Below, piece by piece: positions 32,562-41,408 of a stretch of 64,000 nucleotides of DNA. This DNA comes from Pedococcus cremeus. GTDB taxonomy: Bacteria > Actinomycetota > Actinomycetes > Actinomycetales > Dermatophilaceae. The position numbers were made by a program, and so were the translations under genes. Position 1 is the first letter of the stretch; each line of letters begins with the position of its first letter. The stretch lies in assembly GCF_900111375.1 (NCBI RefSeq), contig NZ_FOHB01000002.1, positions 150,992-214,991 on the forward strand, read 5' to 3'. A model generated the notes under the pieces. It ran no database searches. It was not told the origin of the DNA and saw only the letters and a program-made list of their open reading frames with translations.

Positions 32562-34943
32562 ATGGCACACGACCGCATCAAGGACATCTGGGGTCCGACC
32601 ACGGGGTTCGCCGCGGGTGAGCCGTGGCCGATCCGGGTGGACACGCACCTGCGTGACGGGCTGCGTGAGGAGGACGTGGAACACTGGGTGCAGTCGGCCT
32701 GCGTGCTCTGCAGCAACGGCTGTGGGGTCGACATCGCGGTCCGCGACGGCCAGATGGTGGGGGTGCGCGGCCGCGAGGACGACCGGGTCAGCCGGGGCCG
32801 GCTCGGGCCCAAGGGCCTCTTCGGCTGGCAGGGCCAGCTGCGCGACCGCATCACCACGCCGCTCGTGCGCCGGAACGGCACCCTGGTCGAGGCCAGCTGG
32901 GACGAGGCGATGGGCCTGGTGGTGGAGCGCTCGAGGGCTCTGCTCGACACCAAAGGCCCTCTGTCCCATGGCTTCTACACCAGCGGCCAGCTCATGCTCG
33001 AGGAGTACTACACCCTCGCGGTGATCGGGAAGGCCGGCATCGGCACGCCGCACATGGACGGCAACACGCGCCTGTGTACCGCGACCGCGGCGGCGGCGCT
33101 GAAGGAGTCCTTCGGCACCGACGGGCAGCCCGGCAGCTACACCGACCTCGACGTGTGCGACGCCGTCTTCCACTACGGGCACAACGTCGCCGAGACCCAG
33201 ACGGTGCTGTGGGCTCGCATGCTCGACCGGCTCGCCGGACCGAACCCGCCCCTGCACGTCTGCGTCGACCCGCGCCGGACCAAGGTGGCCGAGGCCTCGG
33301 ACGTGCACCTGGCGGTCCGCCCCGGCACGAACCAGGCGCTGATGAACGGGCTCCTGCGCGAGCTGATCCACCGTGACTGGGTCGACCACGCCTGGGTCGA
33401 GGAGCACACCGTCGGCTACGACGAGCTGGCGAGGACGGTCGAGCCCTACACGCCGCAGCAGGTCGCCGAGATCTGCAGGGTGGAGGCGCGTGACGTCGAG
33501 CGCGCGGCCGAGGTCTTCGGCACGAGTGACCGGGTCGTCTCCACCGTGCTGCAGGGCTTCTACCAGTCGCACCAGGCGACGGCCGCCTCCGTGCAGGTCA
33601 ACAACCTGCACCTGCTGCGCGGCATGCTCGGCCGGCCGGGCGCCGCCATCCTGCAGATGAACGGCCAGCCGACCGCGCAGAACAACCGCGAGACCGGGGT
33701 CGACGGCGACCTGTCCGGCTTCCGCAACTGGAACAACGAGTCCCACGTGCAGGAGCTCGCCGACCTCTGGGACGTCGACCCGGTCGTCATCCCGCACTGG
33801 TCGCCGCCCACGCACGCGATGCAGATCTTCCGCTATGCCGAGCAGGGCTCGATCGGCTTCCTGTGGATCGCGGGCACCAACCCGGCCGTCTCCATGCCGG
33901 ACCTGGGTCGCATCAGGCGCATCCTCGGTGGCGACCAGGTGTTCGTGGTGGTCAACGAGGCCTTCCGGAACGAGACGACCGAGCTGGCCGACGTCGTGCT
34001 GCCGTCCGCGCTCTGGGGTGAGAAGACCGGCACGTTCACCAATGTCGACCGCACGGTGCACCTCGCCGACAAGGCGGTTGACCCGCCCGGCCAGGCCAGG
34101 AGCGACCTCGACATCTGGGTCGACTACGCGCGGCGGATGGGCTTCACCGACCGCAGCGGCCGCCCCATCCCGCGCTGGGACAGCCCGGAGGACGCCTTCG
34201 ACGGGTGGCGCGAGTGCTCCAGGGGCCGCCCGTGCGACTACTCCGGCATGAGCTACGCGAAGCTGCGCGGCAGCGGCGGCATCCAGTGGCCGTGCACCGA
34301 CGACGCCCCCGAGGGCACGGAGCGGATCTACACCGACCACGTGTTCAACACCCAGGACGACTACTGCGAGAACTACGGGCACGACCTGCTGACGGGAGCA
34401 GCGGTGGACGCCACCGAGCACAAGGCCATGCGCTACGACGGCCGGGCCCGGCTCAAGGCCGCACCGTGGACACCCCCGCCGGAGTTCCCCTCCGACGAGT
34501 ACCCGCTCGGCCTCGGCACCGGCCGCACGGTGTTCCACTTCCACACCCGCACGAAGACGATGCGGGCGGCCGAGCTCGACGAGGCCGCACCCGACGCGTG
34601 GGTGGAGATCGCCCCCGAGGACGCCGAACCGCTCGGCATCGTGGAGGGCGACCTGGTGCGGGTGGAGTCGGCTCGTGGGGCGCTCGAGGCCAAGGCCCGG
34701 GTCAGCGACATCCGGCCCGGCGCGGTGTTCGTGCCGTTCCACTACGGCGACGTCGACCGCGGTGGCCGGCCCACTCGGGCTGCCAACGAGCTCACCATCA
34801 CGGCCTGGGACCCGGTCTCGAAGCAGCCGGCGTTCAAGGGCGGCGCCGTGCGGGTCACGAAGGTGGCCGACGGTGACGGACCCTCCCCGGCGCCCGACAA
34901 CACCGCCTCCGCGCGGACGAGCAGGACGAGCAGGAAGGGCTGA
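32562..34943 (+). CDS. molybdopterin-dependent oxidoreductase (NapA/formate-dehydrogenase-like)
   Basis: This 793-residue protein belongs to the DMSO-reductase superfamily. Near the N-terminus is an iron-sulfur motif with Cys47, Cys50 and Cys54 (CVLCSNGCGVDI), but the fourth ligand expected in the RGRLCPKG position is glycine (Gly82, RGRLGPKG). Molybdopterin segments follow: GTNPAVSMPDL, FRNETTELADVVLPSALWGEKTG-type text, and the C-terminal dinucleotide-binding barrel (TGRTVFHFHTRTKT to GGRPTRAANELT). No Tat signal is visible, so it is probably cytoplasmic. The substrate is unknown. A short ferritin-like-helical gene follows 4 bp later. Confidence 0.88.
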   Translation: MAHDRIKDIWGPTTGFAAGEPWPIRVDTHLRDGLREEDVEHWVQSACVLCSNGCGVDIAVRDGQMVGVRGREDDRVSRGRLGPKGLFGWQGQLRDRITTPLVRRNGTLVEASWDEAMGLVVERSRALLDTKGPLSHGFYTSGQLMLEEYYTLAVIGKAGIGTPHMDGNTRLCTATAAAALKESFGTDGQPGSYTDLDVCDAVFHYGHNVAETQTVLWARMLDRLAGPNPPLHVCVDPRRTKVAEASDVHLAVRPGTNQALMNGLLRELIHRDWVDHAWVEEHTVGYDELARTVEPYTPQQVAEICRVEARDVERAAEVFGTSDRVVSTVLQGFYQSHQATAASVQVNNLHLLRGMLGRPGAAILQMNGQPTAQNNRETGVDGDLSGFRNWNNESHVQELADLWDVDPVVIPHWSPPTHAMQIFRYAEQGSIGFLWIAGTNPAVSMPDLGRIRRILGGDQVFVVVNEAFRNETTELADVVLPSALWGEKTGTFTNVDRTVHLADKAVDPPGQARSDLDIWVDYARRMGFTDRSGRPIPRWDSPEDAFDGWRECSRGRPCDYSGMSYAKLRGSGGIQWPCTDDAPEGTERIYTDHVFNTQDDYCENYGHDLLTGAAVDATEHKAMRYDGRARLKAAPWTPPPEFPSDEYPLGLGTGRTVFHFHTRTKTMRAAELDEAAPDAWVEIAPEDAEPLGIVEGDLVRVESARGALEAKARVSDIRPGAVFVPFHYGDVDRGGRPTRAANELTITAWDPVSKQPAFKGGAVRVTKVADGDGPSPAPDNTASARTSRTSRKG

Positions 34944-34947
34944 CGCC

Positions 34948-35406
34948 ATGCACCTCGCGACCTACCTCGGCCTCCTCGACGAGGGCGAGAAGACGCTGGC
35001 CGCGTCGTTCCGGCAGGTGGCCGAGGGCCACGCCGAGGAGGCCGACGTCTACCACCTCTGCAACCGGCTCGCGGCGGAGTGCGACCGGCACCGCGAGCAC
35101 CTCGCACCCGCGGTCGCACGGTATGGCGAGCAGAAGGTCGAGGAGCCGGAGGACCTGCATGCCGAGGGGCTGACCACGACACGCACGGGCGGCGTCGGGC
35201 TGCTGCGCGACCTGCACGACCTCTACCTGCTGGTGTGTTACCTCGACATCGCCTGGACCGTCGTGGGCCAGGCCGCCAAGGCGGCCCGTGACAAGGAGCT
35301 CATCGGGATCGTCGACCACTGCGAGGGCGAGACCTCGACCCAGCTGAAGTGGCTGAAGACGCGGATGAAGGAGGCGGCGCCGCAGGCGCTGATCGTCGCG
35401 AGCTGA
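34948..35406 (+). CDS. hypothetical helical protein
   Basis: This 152-residue protein begins 4 bp after the molybdoenzyme stop and is likely its partner. It is almost entirely helical (GEKTLAASFRQVAEGHAEEA, CNRLAAECDRHREHLAP, DLHDLYLLVCYLDIAWTVVG), with repeated Glu/His spacing reminiscent of ferritin-like or hemerythrin-like four-helix bundles. No family is certain. The context suggests a maturation or electron-transfer partner of the molybdoenzyme. Confidence 0.7.
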   Translation: MHLATYLGLLDEGEKTLAASFRQVAEGHAEEADVYHLCNRLAAECDRHREHLAPAVARYGEQKVEEPEDLHAEGLTTTRTGGVGLLRDLHDLYLLVCYLDIAWTVVGQAAKAARDKELIGIVDHCEGETSTQLKWLKTRMKEAAPQALIVAS

Positions 35407-35408
35407 CG

Positions 35409-37055
35409 TCAGAGGCGTAGCGCCCGCTCGAGGATGCGCTCGGCGCTGCCCTCCACAGCGCCCGGCTCGAGCGTCCCGAACGTGTGCCCGTGGCCACCGG
35501 CGATGCGGCTGGCGACGAACGCGTCCGCGACCTCCGTGGGCGCGTGCTGAGCCAACAGCGAGGCCTGCAGCGTCACGGCGAGGGTCTCCACGACGCGCCG
35601 CGCGCCGACTGCGGCGGCCGGGTCCCCGGCATACCGGGCCACGTCGTCGAGGCCGGTGATGGCGGCGTCGAGGGCTGCGCTGTGGCCCAGCCCGCGCTTG
35701 GCCTCGGCCACGAACGCCTCGAGCGCCTGCGGCTGGCGGGAGACCGCGCGCAGCACGTCGAGGGCGTTGACGTTGCCGGAGCCCTCCCAGATCGAGTTGA
35801 GCGGTGCCTCGCGGTAGAGCCGGGCGAGCCCGTTCTCCTCGACGTAGCCGTTGCCGCCCAGGCACTCCATGGCCTCCGCCACCACGGGCGCGGTGCGCTT
35901 GCAGACCCAGTACTTGCCCACCGCGACGGCCAGCCGCGAGAAGTCGGAGTCGCCCTCGTCGACGGCGTGGGCCAGCCGCAGCGACAGCGTGGTGGCGGCC
36001 TCGGTCTCCAGCGCCAGGTCGACGAGCACGTTGCGCATCAGCGGCTGGTCGACGAGACGGGCGCCGAAGGCGGAGCGGTGGCGGGCGTGGTGCACGGCGC
36101 GCGAGACCGCCTGCCGCATGGTCGCGGTGGAGCCGAGCACGCAGTCGAGCCGGGTGGAGGCGACCATGTCGATGATGGTGCGCACGCCGCGGCCCTCGTC
36201 GCCGACCCGGACCGCCCAGGTGCCGTCGAACTCGACCTCGGAGGAGGCGTTGGAGCGGTTGCCCAGCTTGTCCTTGAGGCGCTGCAGCGCGAAGGGGTTG
36301 CGCGTGCCGTCGTCGAGCACGCGCGGCACGAGGAAGCAGGTCGGGCCGGCACCGGTCTGGGCCAGGACGAGGAACGCGTCGCTCATCGGGGCCGAGAGGA
36401 ACCACTTGTGGCCGGTCAGGCGGTAGGTCTCGCCGCCGGCGAGCGGACCACCCGGAGTCGCGGTGGCGACCGTGGTGTTGGCGCGGACGTCCGAGCCGCC
36501 CTGCTTCTCCGTCATGCCCATGCCCGCGATGGCGCCGCGCTTGCCGGCCAGCGGCCGCAGCCCGAAGTCGTACTCCCGGGAGGCCAGCTTGGGCACCCAC
36601 GCCGCCGCGAGGTCGGGGTTCGCGCGCAGAGCGGGCACGGCGGCATACGTCATCGACACGGGGCACAGGTGCCCCGCCTCGACCTGTGACCAGATGACGA
36701 AGCCGGCGGCGCGGCGCACGTGCGCACCGGTGCCGGCCGGCTCGGTCCACGGACCGGCGGTGAGGCCGTGGACGACGGCGGTGTCCATGAGCTGGTGCCA
36801 GGCGGGGTGGAACTCGACCTCGTCGACGCGCTCGCCGGTGGGGGAGTGCGTGCGCAGCACGGGGGTGTGCGTGTTGGCGAGGTCGCCGGCCCGCTGGGCC
36901 TCGGGGCGGCCGGCGAGCTCGCCGAGCACCGCGATGTCCTCGTATGCCGTGCGGCCGGCCCACCGCCTCAGGCCCTCCTCGAGCGCGGGGTCGGAGGTGA
37001 GGAGGCTGTGCCCGGAGAGCGGGGGAACCTGGTTGGTCAGGGCGTGGGTGGTCAC
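35409..37055 (-). CDS. aidB: acyl-CoA dehydrogenase family protein, AidB-like
   Basis: This 548-residue flavoprotein matches AidB rather than ordinary acyl-CoA dehydrogenases in length and in motifs: MTEKQGGSDVRANTT, YRLTGHKWFLSAPMSDAFLV, KLGNRSNASSEVEF, AVDEGDSDFSRLAVAVGKYW, ECLGGNGYVEENGLARLYRE and NSIWEGSGNVNALDVLRA. AidB is an FAD protein of the adaptive response to alkylation in E. coli, with isovaleryl-CoA dehydrogenase activity. It is convergent with the molybdoenzyme partner gene, 2 bp away. Confidence 0.9.
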   Translation of the reverse strand: MTTHALTNQVPPLSGHSLLTSDPALEEGLRRWAGRTAYEDIAVLGELAGRPEAQRAGDLANTHTPVLRTHSPTGERVDEVEFHPAWHQLMDTAVVHGLTAGPWTEPAGTGAHVRRAAGFVIWSQVEAGHLCPVSMTYAAVPALRANPDLAAAWVPKLASREYDFGLRPLAGKRGAIAGMGMTEKQGGSDVRANTTVATATPGGPLAGGETYRLTGHKWFLSAPMSDAFLVLAQTGAGPTCFLVPRVLDDGTRNPFALQRLKDKLGNRSNASSEVEFDGTWAVRVGDEGRGVRTIIDMVASTRLDCVLGSTATMRQAVSRAVHHARHRSAFGARLVDQPLMRNVLVDLALETEAATTLSLRLAHAVDEGDSDFSRLAVAVGKYWVCKRTAPVVAEAMECLGGNGYVEENGLARLYREAPLNSIWEGSGNVNALDVLRAVSRQPQALEAFVAEAKRGLGHSAALDAAITGLDDVARYAGDPAAAVGARRVVETLAVTLQASLLAQHAPTEVADAFVASRIAGGHGHTFGTLEPGAVEGSAERILERALRL

Positions 37056-37155
37056 GTCGGCAGCGTAGGTCGCGCAGGGTCGCGGGGTCAGGCGCTCGCG
37101 CCGTCAGACGTGTCACATGCGAGCCGGTCGTGACCGGCCGGGATACCGTGGCTGC

Positions 37156-38310
37156 GTGATTCTCAAGGCGCGGGTGAAGAGGGAGCTCGCCCGGGTCCCC
37201 GGGGCGACGGCCCTGGCGCGCCTGACGATCGAGACGATCCGGGTGTGCCTGCGCTACCGCGTGACGGGTCTGGCGTCCGAGGCCGGCTTCTTCGCGCTGC
37301 TGTCCCTGCCGCCGCTGGTGCTGGGGCTCTTCGGAGGTGTCGGCTACGTCGGCCAGTGGCTGGGGCCGGAGACCGTCCACGAGATCACCGGCGGCATCCA
37401 GACGTGGGCGGAGCGGTTCCTGACCGAGAGCCTGATCAAGGAACTGCTCGTGCCGACCGTCGACGACGTTCTGGGCGGCGGGCGCTTCGACCTCATCTCG
37501 GTCGGTTTCCTGCTCTCGATCTGGTCGGGTTCGCGCGCCCTCAACGTCTTCGTCGACACCATCTCGATCATGTACGGGCAGTCGGGCGTGCGGGGAATCG
37601 TGCGCACCCGGGCCCTGTCGCTCACGCTCTACTTCGTCTCGCTCATCGTCGGGATCATCGTGATCCCGCTGGTGCTCATCGGGCCGACCTGGCTGGCCGC
37701 CCTGCTGCCCCAGAGCCTGGAGTTCCTGTTCTGGCTGTACTGGCCGGTCGTGACCTTCATGGCCGTCGCCAGCCTAACCACGCTCTACCACGTGTCGACA
37801 CCGATGCGGACGCCGTGGCTGAGGGACATGCCCGGGGCCGTGCTGACGCTCGTGATCTGGGCGCTGGCGTCGTTCGTGCTGCGCGGCACGATCAGCGCCT
37901 CGCTCGGCGGCACCTCGATCTACGGGCCACTCAGCGCCCCGATCGTGCTGCTCATCTGGCTCTACTTCCTGGCCATCGCCGTGCTGATCGGCGCGGCCCT
38001 CAACGCCGCCATCCGCGTCATGTGGCCGGTCGAGGAGCGGCCCAGTGTGCGAGTGCGGGCCGTGGGATGGGTCAGGAGCGAGGTGCGGCGAAGGCGGGCT
38101 CCCGAGCCTGGTGTCGGGCAGGGGCTCGAGCCGGGGCTCAAGCCGGGGGTTGAGCCGGAGCGGGCAGCTGGCCGGGCTGCCGCGAGGAAGGGTGGGCCGG
38201 TGGCGGGTGGGGCCCGGCCGGCGGAGGGTACGAAACCGGCGCGCCCGCTGACGCCGATGCCCGAGGGGGCCGAGGAGGAGAGCCGCAAAACGGCCCGTTC
38301 GGCGTCCTGA
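37156..38310 (+). CDS. YihY/BrkB family inner membrane protein
   Basis: This 384-residue protein has six main membrane helices and the YihY/virulence-factor BrkB pattern: CLRYRVTGLASEAGFFALLSLPPLVLG, FLLSIWSGSRALNVFVD, LYHVSTPMRTPWLRDMPGAVLT and SIYGPLSAPIVLLIWLYFLA. The last 100 residues are a cytoplasmic tail with a short Glu-Pro-Gly-type repeat (GLEPGLKPGVEPE) and basic/Pro-rich stretches. Function is unknown. Start is GTG 37156 (VILKARVKRELAR). Confidence 0.88.
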   Translation: MILKARVKRELARVPGATALARLTIETIRVCLRYRVTGLASEAGFFALLSLPPLVLGLFGGVGYVGQWLGPETVHEITGGIQTWAERFLTESLIKELLVPTVDDVLGGGRFDLISVGFLLSIWSGSRALNVFVDTISIMYGQSGVRGIVRTRALSLTLYFVSLIVGIIVIPLVLIGPTWLAALLPQSLEFLFWLYWPVVTFMAVASLTTLYHVSTPMRTPWLRDMPGAVLTLVIWALASFVLRGTISASLGGTSIYGPLSAPIVLLIWLYFLAIAVLIGAALNAAIRVMWPVEERPSVRVRAVGWVRSEVRRRRAPEPGVGQGLEPGLKPGVEPERAAGRAAARKGGPVAGGARPAEGTKPARPLTPMPEGAEEESRKTARSAS

Positions 38311-38425
38311 CCAGCGCAGACACGGTGCGAAAACGGGTCAGGATGGGCCGGTTTGGAGTTGGCGCAGGGAATCGGCTAATGTCTTCCACGCCGCACAGCG
38401 AGGAAATAACAACGTTGTGAGCAGC

Positions 38426-38498
38426 GCGGATGTAGCTCAGTTGGTAGAGCGCAACCTTGCCAAGGTTGAGGTCGCCGGTTCGAGACCGGTCATCCGCT
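38426..38498 (+). tRNA. tRNA-Gly (GCC)
   Basis: The cloverleaf is complete: acceptor GCGGATG/CATCCGC, D-arm with TAGCTCAGTTGGTAGAG, anticodon stem CAACC/GGTTG with loop TTGCCAA (GCC at 38459-38461), T-arm GCCGGTTCGAGACCGGT. CCA is not encoded. First of a three-tRNA cluster. Confidence 0.97.
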
Positions 38499-38521
38499 CG
38501 GAGGATTGGAACCGCCTTCAC

Positions 38522-38592
38522 GGTGGAGTGGCCGAGAGGCGAGGCAGCGGCCTGCAAAGCCGCGTACACGGGTTCAAATCCCGTCTCCACCT
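38522..38592 (+). tRNA. tRNA-Cys (GCA)
   Basis: Acceptor GGTGGAG/CTCCACC, anticodon stem GCGGC/GCCGC with loop CTGCAAA (GCA at 38554-38556), and T-arm ACGGGTTCAAATCCCGT. CCA is not encoded. It lies 23 bp after tRNA-Gly. Confidence 0.97.
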
Positions 38593-38620
38593 CGATCACG
38601 CACAACCCAGCAGCACCCCA

Positions 38621-38695
38621 GGGCGATTGGCGCAGTGGTAGCGCGCTTCCTTGACACGGAAGAGGTCACTGGTTCAAACCCAGTATCGCCCACCA
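38621..38695 (+). tRNA. tRNA-Val (GAC), with encoded CCA; integration target
   Basis: Acceptor GGGCGAT/ATCGCCC, anticodon stem CTTCC/GGAAG with loop TTGACAC (GAC at 38653-38655), T-arm ACTGGTTCAAACCCAGT, and an encoded CCA at 38693-38695. The part from the anticodon loop onward recurs twice downstream (47463, 60725), so this gene is the attachment site of the tandem elements. It remains intact because each element carries the missing 3' part. Confidence 0.97.
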
Positions 38696-38699
38696 TCGA
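38650..38699 (+). repeat. att core, copy 1 (within and just after tRNA-Val)
   Basis: This 50-bp stretch starts at CTTGACAC, at the anticodon loop, and runs past the encoded CCA to CATCGA. It is identical to 47463-47512 and, over its first 48 bases, to 60725-60772. Crossover within or near the anticodon loop is typical of tyrosine integrases that use tRNA genes. Confidence 0.92.
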
Positions 38700-38702
38700 T
38701 GA

Positions 38703-38740
38703 AAAGGCCCTGACCTGCGGCAACGCGGGTCGGGGCCTTC
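38703..38740 (+). terminator. intrinsic terminator after tRNA-Val
   Basis: AAGGCCC...GGGGCCTT forms a stem closed around a GCAA-type loop, followed by CTTCTT. Related hairpins follow the two other core copies, showing that each element brings its own tRNA terminator. Confidence 0.7.
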
Positions 38741-38777
38741 TTCGTCGCGGTGGTTCTGAGGACGCAATTCGGCCGAT

Positions 38778-38899
38778 GCTTGACTAACTGAGTGACTAGG
38801 CGTGCCGATTTCGCTCGGAATCGCGGCCTCTACGGGTCCGTCGGCGTGCGTGGACGTCCGAAGCACCCCTGACCTCTTCCCATGCACGGAAGAAGTCAG
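38778..38899 (+). other. right arm R1 of element 1 (putative recombination protein sites)
   Basis: In order: the paired repeat GCTTGACTAACTGAGTGAC (38778), the block GGTCCGTCGGCGTGCG continuing into TGGACGTCCGAAG (38835-38863), and CACGGAAGAAGTCA (38885-38898), a 13/14 match to CACGGAAGAGGTCA of the tRNA core. The same order occurs in R2 (47580) and largely in R3 (60845). Non-coding; interpreted as integrase or accessory-protein arm sites. Confidence 0.65.
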
Positions 38900-39140
38900 C
38901 CCGGCACTGACGGCTGGGCGAGCACGCCTCTCGCTAAGCCACCGCTGGCAGGAGAGGTGTTGCTGAGCTGCCGACGCGCGCAGTTGCTTCTTGCGTGCGG
39001 GAGGCACCTTCCATGGTGGCGTGTCGGCTCACCGAGGCTTCGCCGTCGATCGGGGGCGCGCCTTGTGGGGGCGGACGCACTGGGGGAGTCATGGGCGAGG
39101 TCACGGTCGGAAGTCGGGCCCAGGAATCTCTACAGCCCCC

Positions 39141-39184
39141 TTGACGTACTTGGAGATCAGGCTTAAGTTCCTCCCTAAATTTAG
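39141..39184 (+). promoter_or_regulatory. putative promoter and operator of the ROK regulator operon
   Basis: TTGACG (39141-39146) is followed after 17 bases by TAAGTT (39164-39169), a possible -35/-10 pair. Just downstream is the perfect 10-bp palindrome CTAAATTTAG (39175-39184), AT-rich in a GC-rich context and 26 bases before the ROK start. This suits autorepression by the ROK protein. The stretch 38900-39140 shows no gene. Confidence 0.5.
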
Positions 39185-39209
39185 TACCAAACAAAGGGAT
39201 GAGCCGACG

Positions 39210-40424
39210 ATGTCTCAGAACGGGCAGGCGACCACGCGAGGTGACCTCGTGCGCGCCGCAGTGCTGGGTTTGCTGGGTACCCGGGGACCGAGCTCACGCG
39301 CCGAGATCGCGCGCTCGCTCGGGGTCAGCCCGGCCACGGTGACGCAGACGACCAAGGAGCTGCTGGCTCGCGAGCTGGTGACCGAGCTCGAGTCAGTTCC
39401 AAGCCAAGGCGGGCGCCCTGCGCGGCTACTGGGCCTGGTTCGGACGGCCGGCGGGGCGATCGGCGCCAAGGTCACCGCCGACCACGTCGCGCTCGTCTCG
39501 GTCGACCTCGACGGTACGGTCCGTTCCTCGCGCACAGTCCCCTTTGACCCTGCCCATCCCTCCGCGCTCAACACGCTATGCGACATCCTCGGCGCGACGG
39601 TCGACGCGCACGAAGGTCACCTGCTGGGAGTCGGTGTCGGCCTCCCAGGTGCGGTCGACTCTCAGGCTTCCGGCGTGGTCGACGCCCCGACCTTCGGCTG
39701 GGACCGGGCGCCCGTCGGCCCGCGCCTGCGCGACGCCCTCGGCGTTCCGGTCCTTGTCGACAACGACGTCAACACCCTTGCAGCTGCCGAGAGCGTCTAC
39801 GGAATCGGCCGCCGTTACTCCTCCTACCTCGTGGTCACCATCGGTCGCGGTGTCGGATGCGGCATCGTGGCGCAGGGCTCGGTCAGTCGCGGCTCCCACG
39901 GTGGCGCCGGTGAGATCGGGCACATCCCGGTGACCGCCGACGGACCAGTCTGCGGCTGCGGCAACACTGGCTGCCTCGAGGCTCACATCGGTGAGAGTGG
40001 TCTGGTCGCCGCCGCCCGTGCGGCCGGTGTGGTCACCGGGGAGGGCGGCATGACCGAGCTCGTGGCCGCCGCGTACGCAGGCGACGAGCGCGCACATGCC
40101 GTCTATGCCGACGCAGGGCGACTGCTTGGCCGCGGGCTCGCCGGAGTGGTCCACGTTCTCGACCCTGAGCTGATCGTGCTCATGGGTGAGGGCATGACCG
40201 AGTGGACCCTCTGGCAGGCCGGCTTCGAGGAGTCCTTCCGCCGCCACCTCATGCCGGCCCGACGCGCTCTCCCGTACATCACCGAGTCGTGGACGGAGAG
40301 CCAGTGGGCGGTCGGGGCTGCTTCCCTCGTCCTGGCCTCGTCGTTCGATGCGCAAGCGGCTGGCGCCCAGGGTGAACTCGTCCGCGCACGCCTTCAGGAC
40401 GTGTCCGCAGCAGGTGCCCGATGA
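39210..40424 (+). CDS. ROK family transcriptional regulator
   Basis: This 404-residue protein has an N-terminal winged helix (about 12-70; [20 protein letters not shown]) and a ROK sugar-kinase-like domain. The ROK zinc signature is complete: GEIGHIPV with the histidine, then [12 protein letters not shown] with three cysteines. [11 protein letters not shown] is the conserved acidic loop. The kinase phosphate motif appears weakened, as expected in a regulator that senses sugar rather than phosphorylates it. It heads the operon and its stop overlaps the first permease (ATGA), so it most likely represses the alpha-glucoside genes and is released by their substrate. The ATG at 39210 gives the natural N-terminus. 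Confidence 0.9.
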   Translation: MSQNGQATTRGDLVRAAVLGLLGTRGPSSRAEIARSLGVSPATVTQTTKELLARELVTELESVPSQGGRPARLLGLVRTAGGAIGAKVTADHVALVSVDLDGTVRSSRTVPFDPAHPSALNTLCDILGATVDAHEGHLLGVGVGLPGAVDSQASGVVDAPTFGWDRAPVGPRLRDALGVPVLVDNDVNTLAAAESVYGIGRRYSSYLVVTIGRGVGCGIVAQGSVSRGSHGGAGEIGHIPVTADGPVCGCGNTGCLEAHIGESGLVAAARAAGVVTGEGGMTELVAAAYAGDERAHAVYADAGRLLGRGLAGVVHVLDPELIVLMGEGMTEWTLWQAGFEESFRRHLMPARRALPYITESWTESQWAVGAASLVLASSFDAQAAGAQGELVRARLQDVSAAGAR

Positions 40425-41302
40425 CCGCCCGCGCGCGCTGGCGCAAGGCCGGTTGGGTGCTGTTCTTCCTGGCCCCGAGCGCCGTCCCGCTCGTGCTCTT
40501 CACTGCGGTGCCGATGGTCTCCTCGGTGTGGGTCAGCCTCCACCAGTGGAACCTCATCTCGCCGATGAAGTGGGTCGGGCTCGACAACTACCGCACGCTG
40601 CTGACCGACCCGGGCACCCGTACGGTCTTCCTGCACACGTTGATGTATTGCGCTGGGTATCTTCCGCTGGTTTTCGCGGGCGGGTTGGGTCTGGCGCTGG
40701 TGCTTAACCGGAAGCTGGCCGGCCGCTCGTTCTTCCGCGCGGCGTACTTCCTCCCGGTGGTCACGAGCTGGGTCGTCGTGGCCCTGGTCTGGAAGTGGCT
40801 GCTCAACCCCACGAATGGTCTGGTCAACACACTCCTCGGCGCCGTGGGTCTGCCCCAGCCGGGCTGGTGGACCGACCCGAACTGGGCGCTCCCGGCGGTC
40901 ATCCTCTCGTCGGCGTGGAAGGACCTCGGCTTCGTCATGGTCATCATGCTCGCCGGGCTGCAAGCGATTCCCCAGGACGTCCTCGAAGCCGCTTGGGCTG
41001 ACGGCGCCAACGGCTGGCAGCGGTTCTGGCGGATCACTCTCCCACTGCTGTCGCCGTCGACGTTCTTCGTCATCGTCATCTCGCTCATCAACGGCTTCCA
41101 GGTCTTCGACCAGGTCTACGTCATGACCGGCGGTGGCCCCTCGGGCTCGAGCCAGGTGGTCGTCGGCCAGATCTACGACCTGACCTTCCGGTACGGCCGT
41201 GCCGGAGAGGCGAGCGCGCTGTCGTGGATCCTCTTCGCCGTCATCCTGCTCATCACCGCGGTGCAGATCCGCGGCCAGCGCCGGTGGGTGCACTATGCCT
41301 GA
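40421..41302 (+). CDS. ABC sugar transporter permease 1 (MalF/UgpA type)
   Basis: This 293-residue membrane protein has six helices and the permease EAA loop ([21 protein letters not shown]) that contacts the ATPase. [21 protein letters not shown] and [19 protein letters not shown] are typical of carbohydrate uptake type-1 permeases. It pairs with the permease at 41405 and the binding protein at 42388. No ATPase gene is in the cluster, so a shared MsiK-type ATPase is expected from elsewhere. Confidence 0.92.
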   Translation: MTARARWRKAGWVLFFLAPSAVPLVLFTAVPMVSSVWVSLHQWNLISPMKWVGLDNYRTLLTDPGTRTVFLHTLMYCAGYLPLVFAGGLGLALVLNRKLAGRSFFRAAYFLPVVTSWVVVALVWKWLLNPTNGLVNTLLGAVGLPQPGWWTDPNWALPAVILSSAWKDLGFVMVIMLAGLQAIPQDVLEAAWADGANGWQRFWRITLPLLSPSTFFVIVISLINGFQVFDQVYVMTGGGPSGSSQVVVGQIYDLTFRYGRAGEASALSWILFAVILLITAVQIRGQRRWVHYA

Positions 41303-41408
41303 GATCGTCACTCCCACCGCTACCCCCGCCCCGGATCCCTCACCGCCGCAACGGTTTCCGACACCGCCAGGGTCTCCGGCACCTCGGCGGACGGGTCTGG
41401 CGCCGTGA
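41295..41408 (+). CDS. short proline-rich reading frame between the two permeases
   Basis: A 37-residue frame starts at an ATG inside the end of permease 1 and stops at a TGA that overlaps the GTG start of permease 2 (GTGA). The product ([20 protein letters not shown] onward) is Pro/Thr-rich. It could be a translational coupling leader, or the original N-terminus of permease 2 separated by a frameshift, since type-1 permease partners often carry such a cytosolic leader. Confidence 0.3.
   Translation: MPEIVTPTATPAPDPSPPQRFPTPPGSPAPRRTGLAP

Noticed and set aside
30178-32568. 796-codon minus-strand frame antisense to zapE and PPK2
   Set aside because: Shadow frame; zapE and PPK2 have complete Walker motifs on the plus strand.
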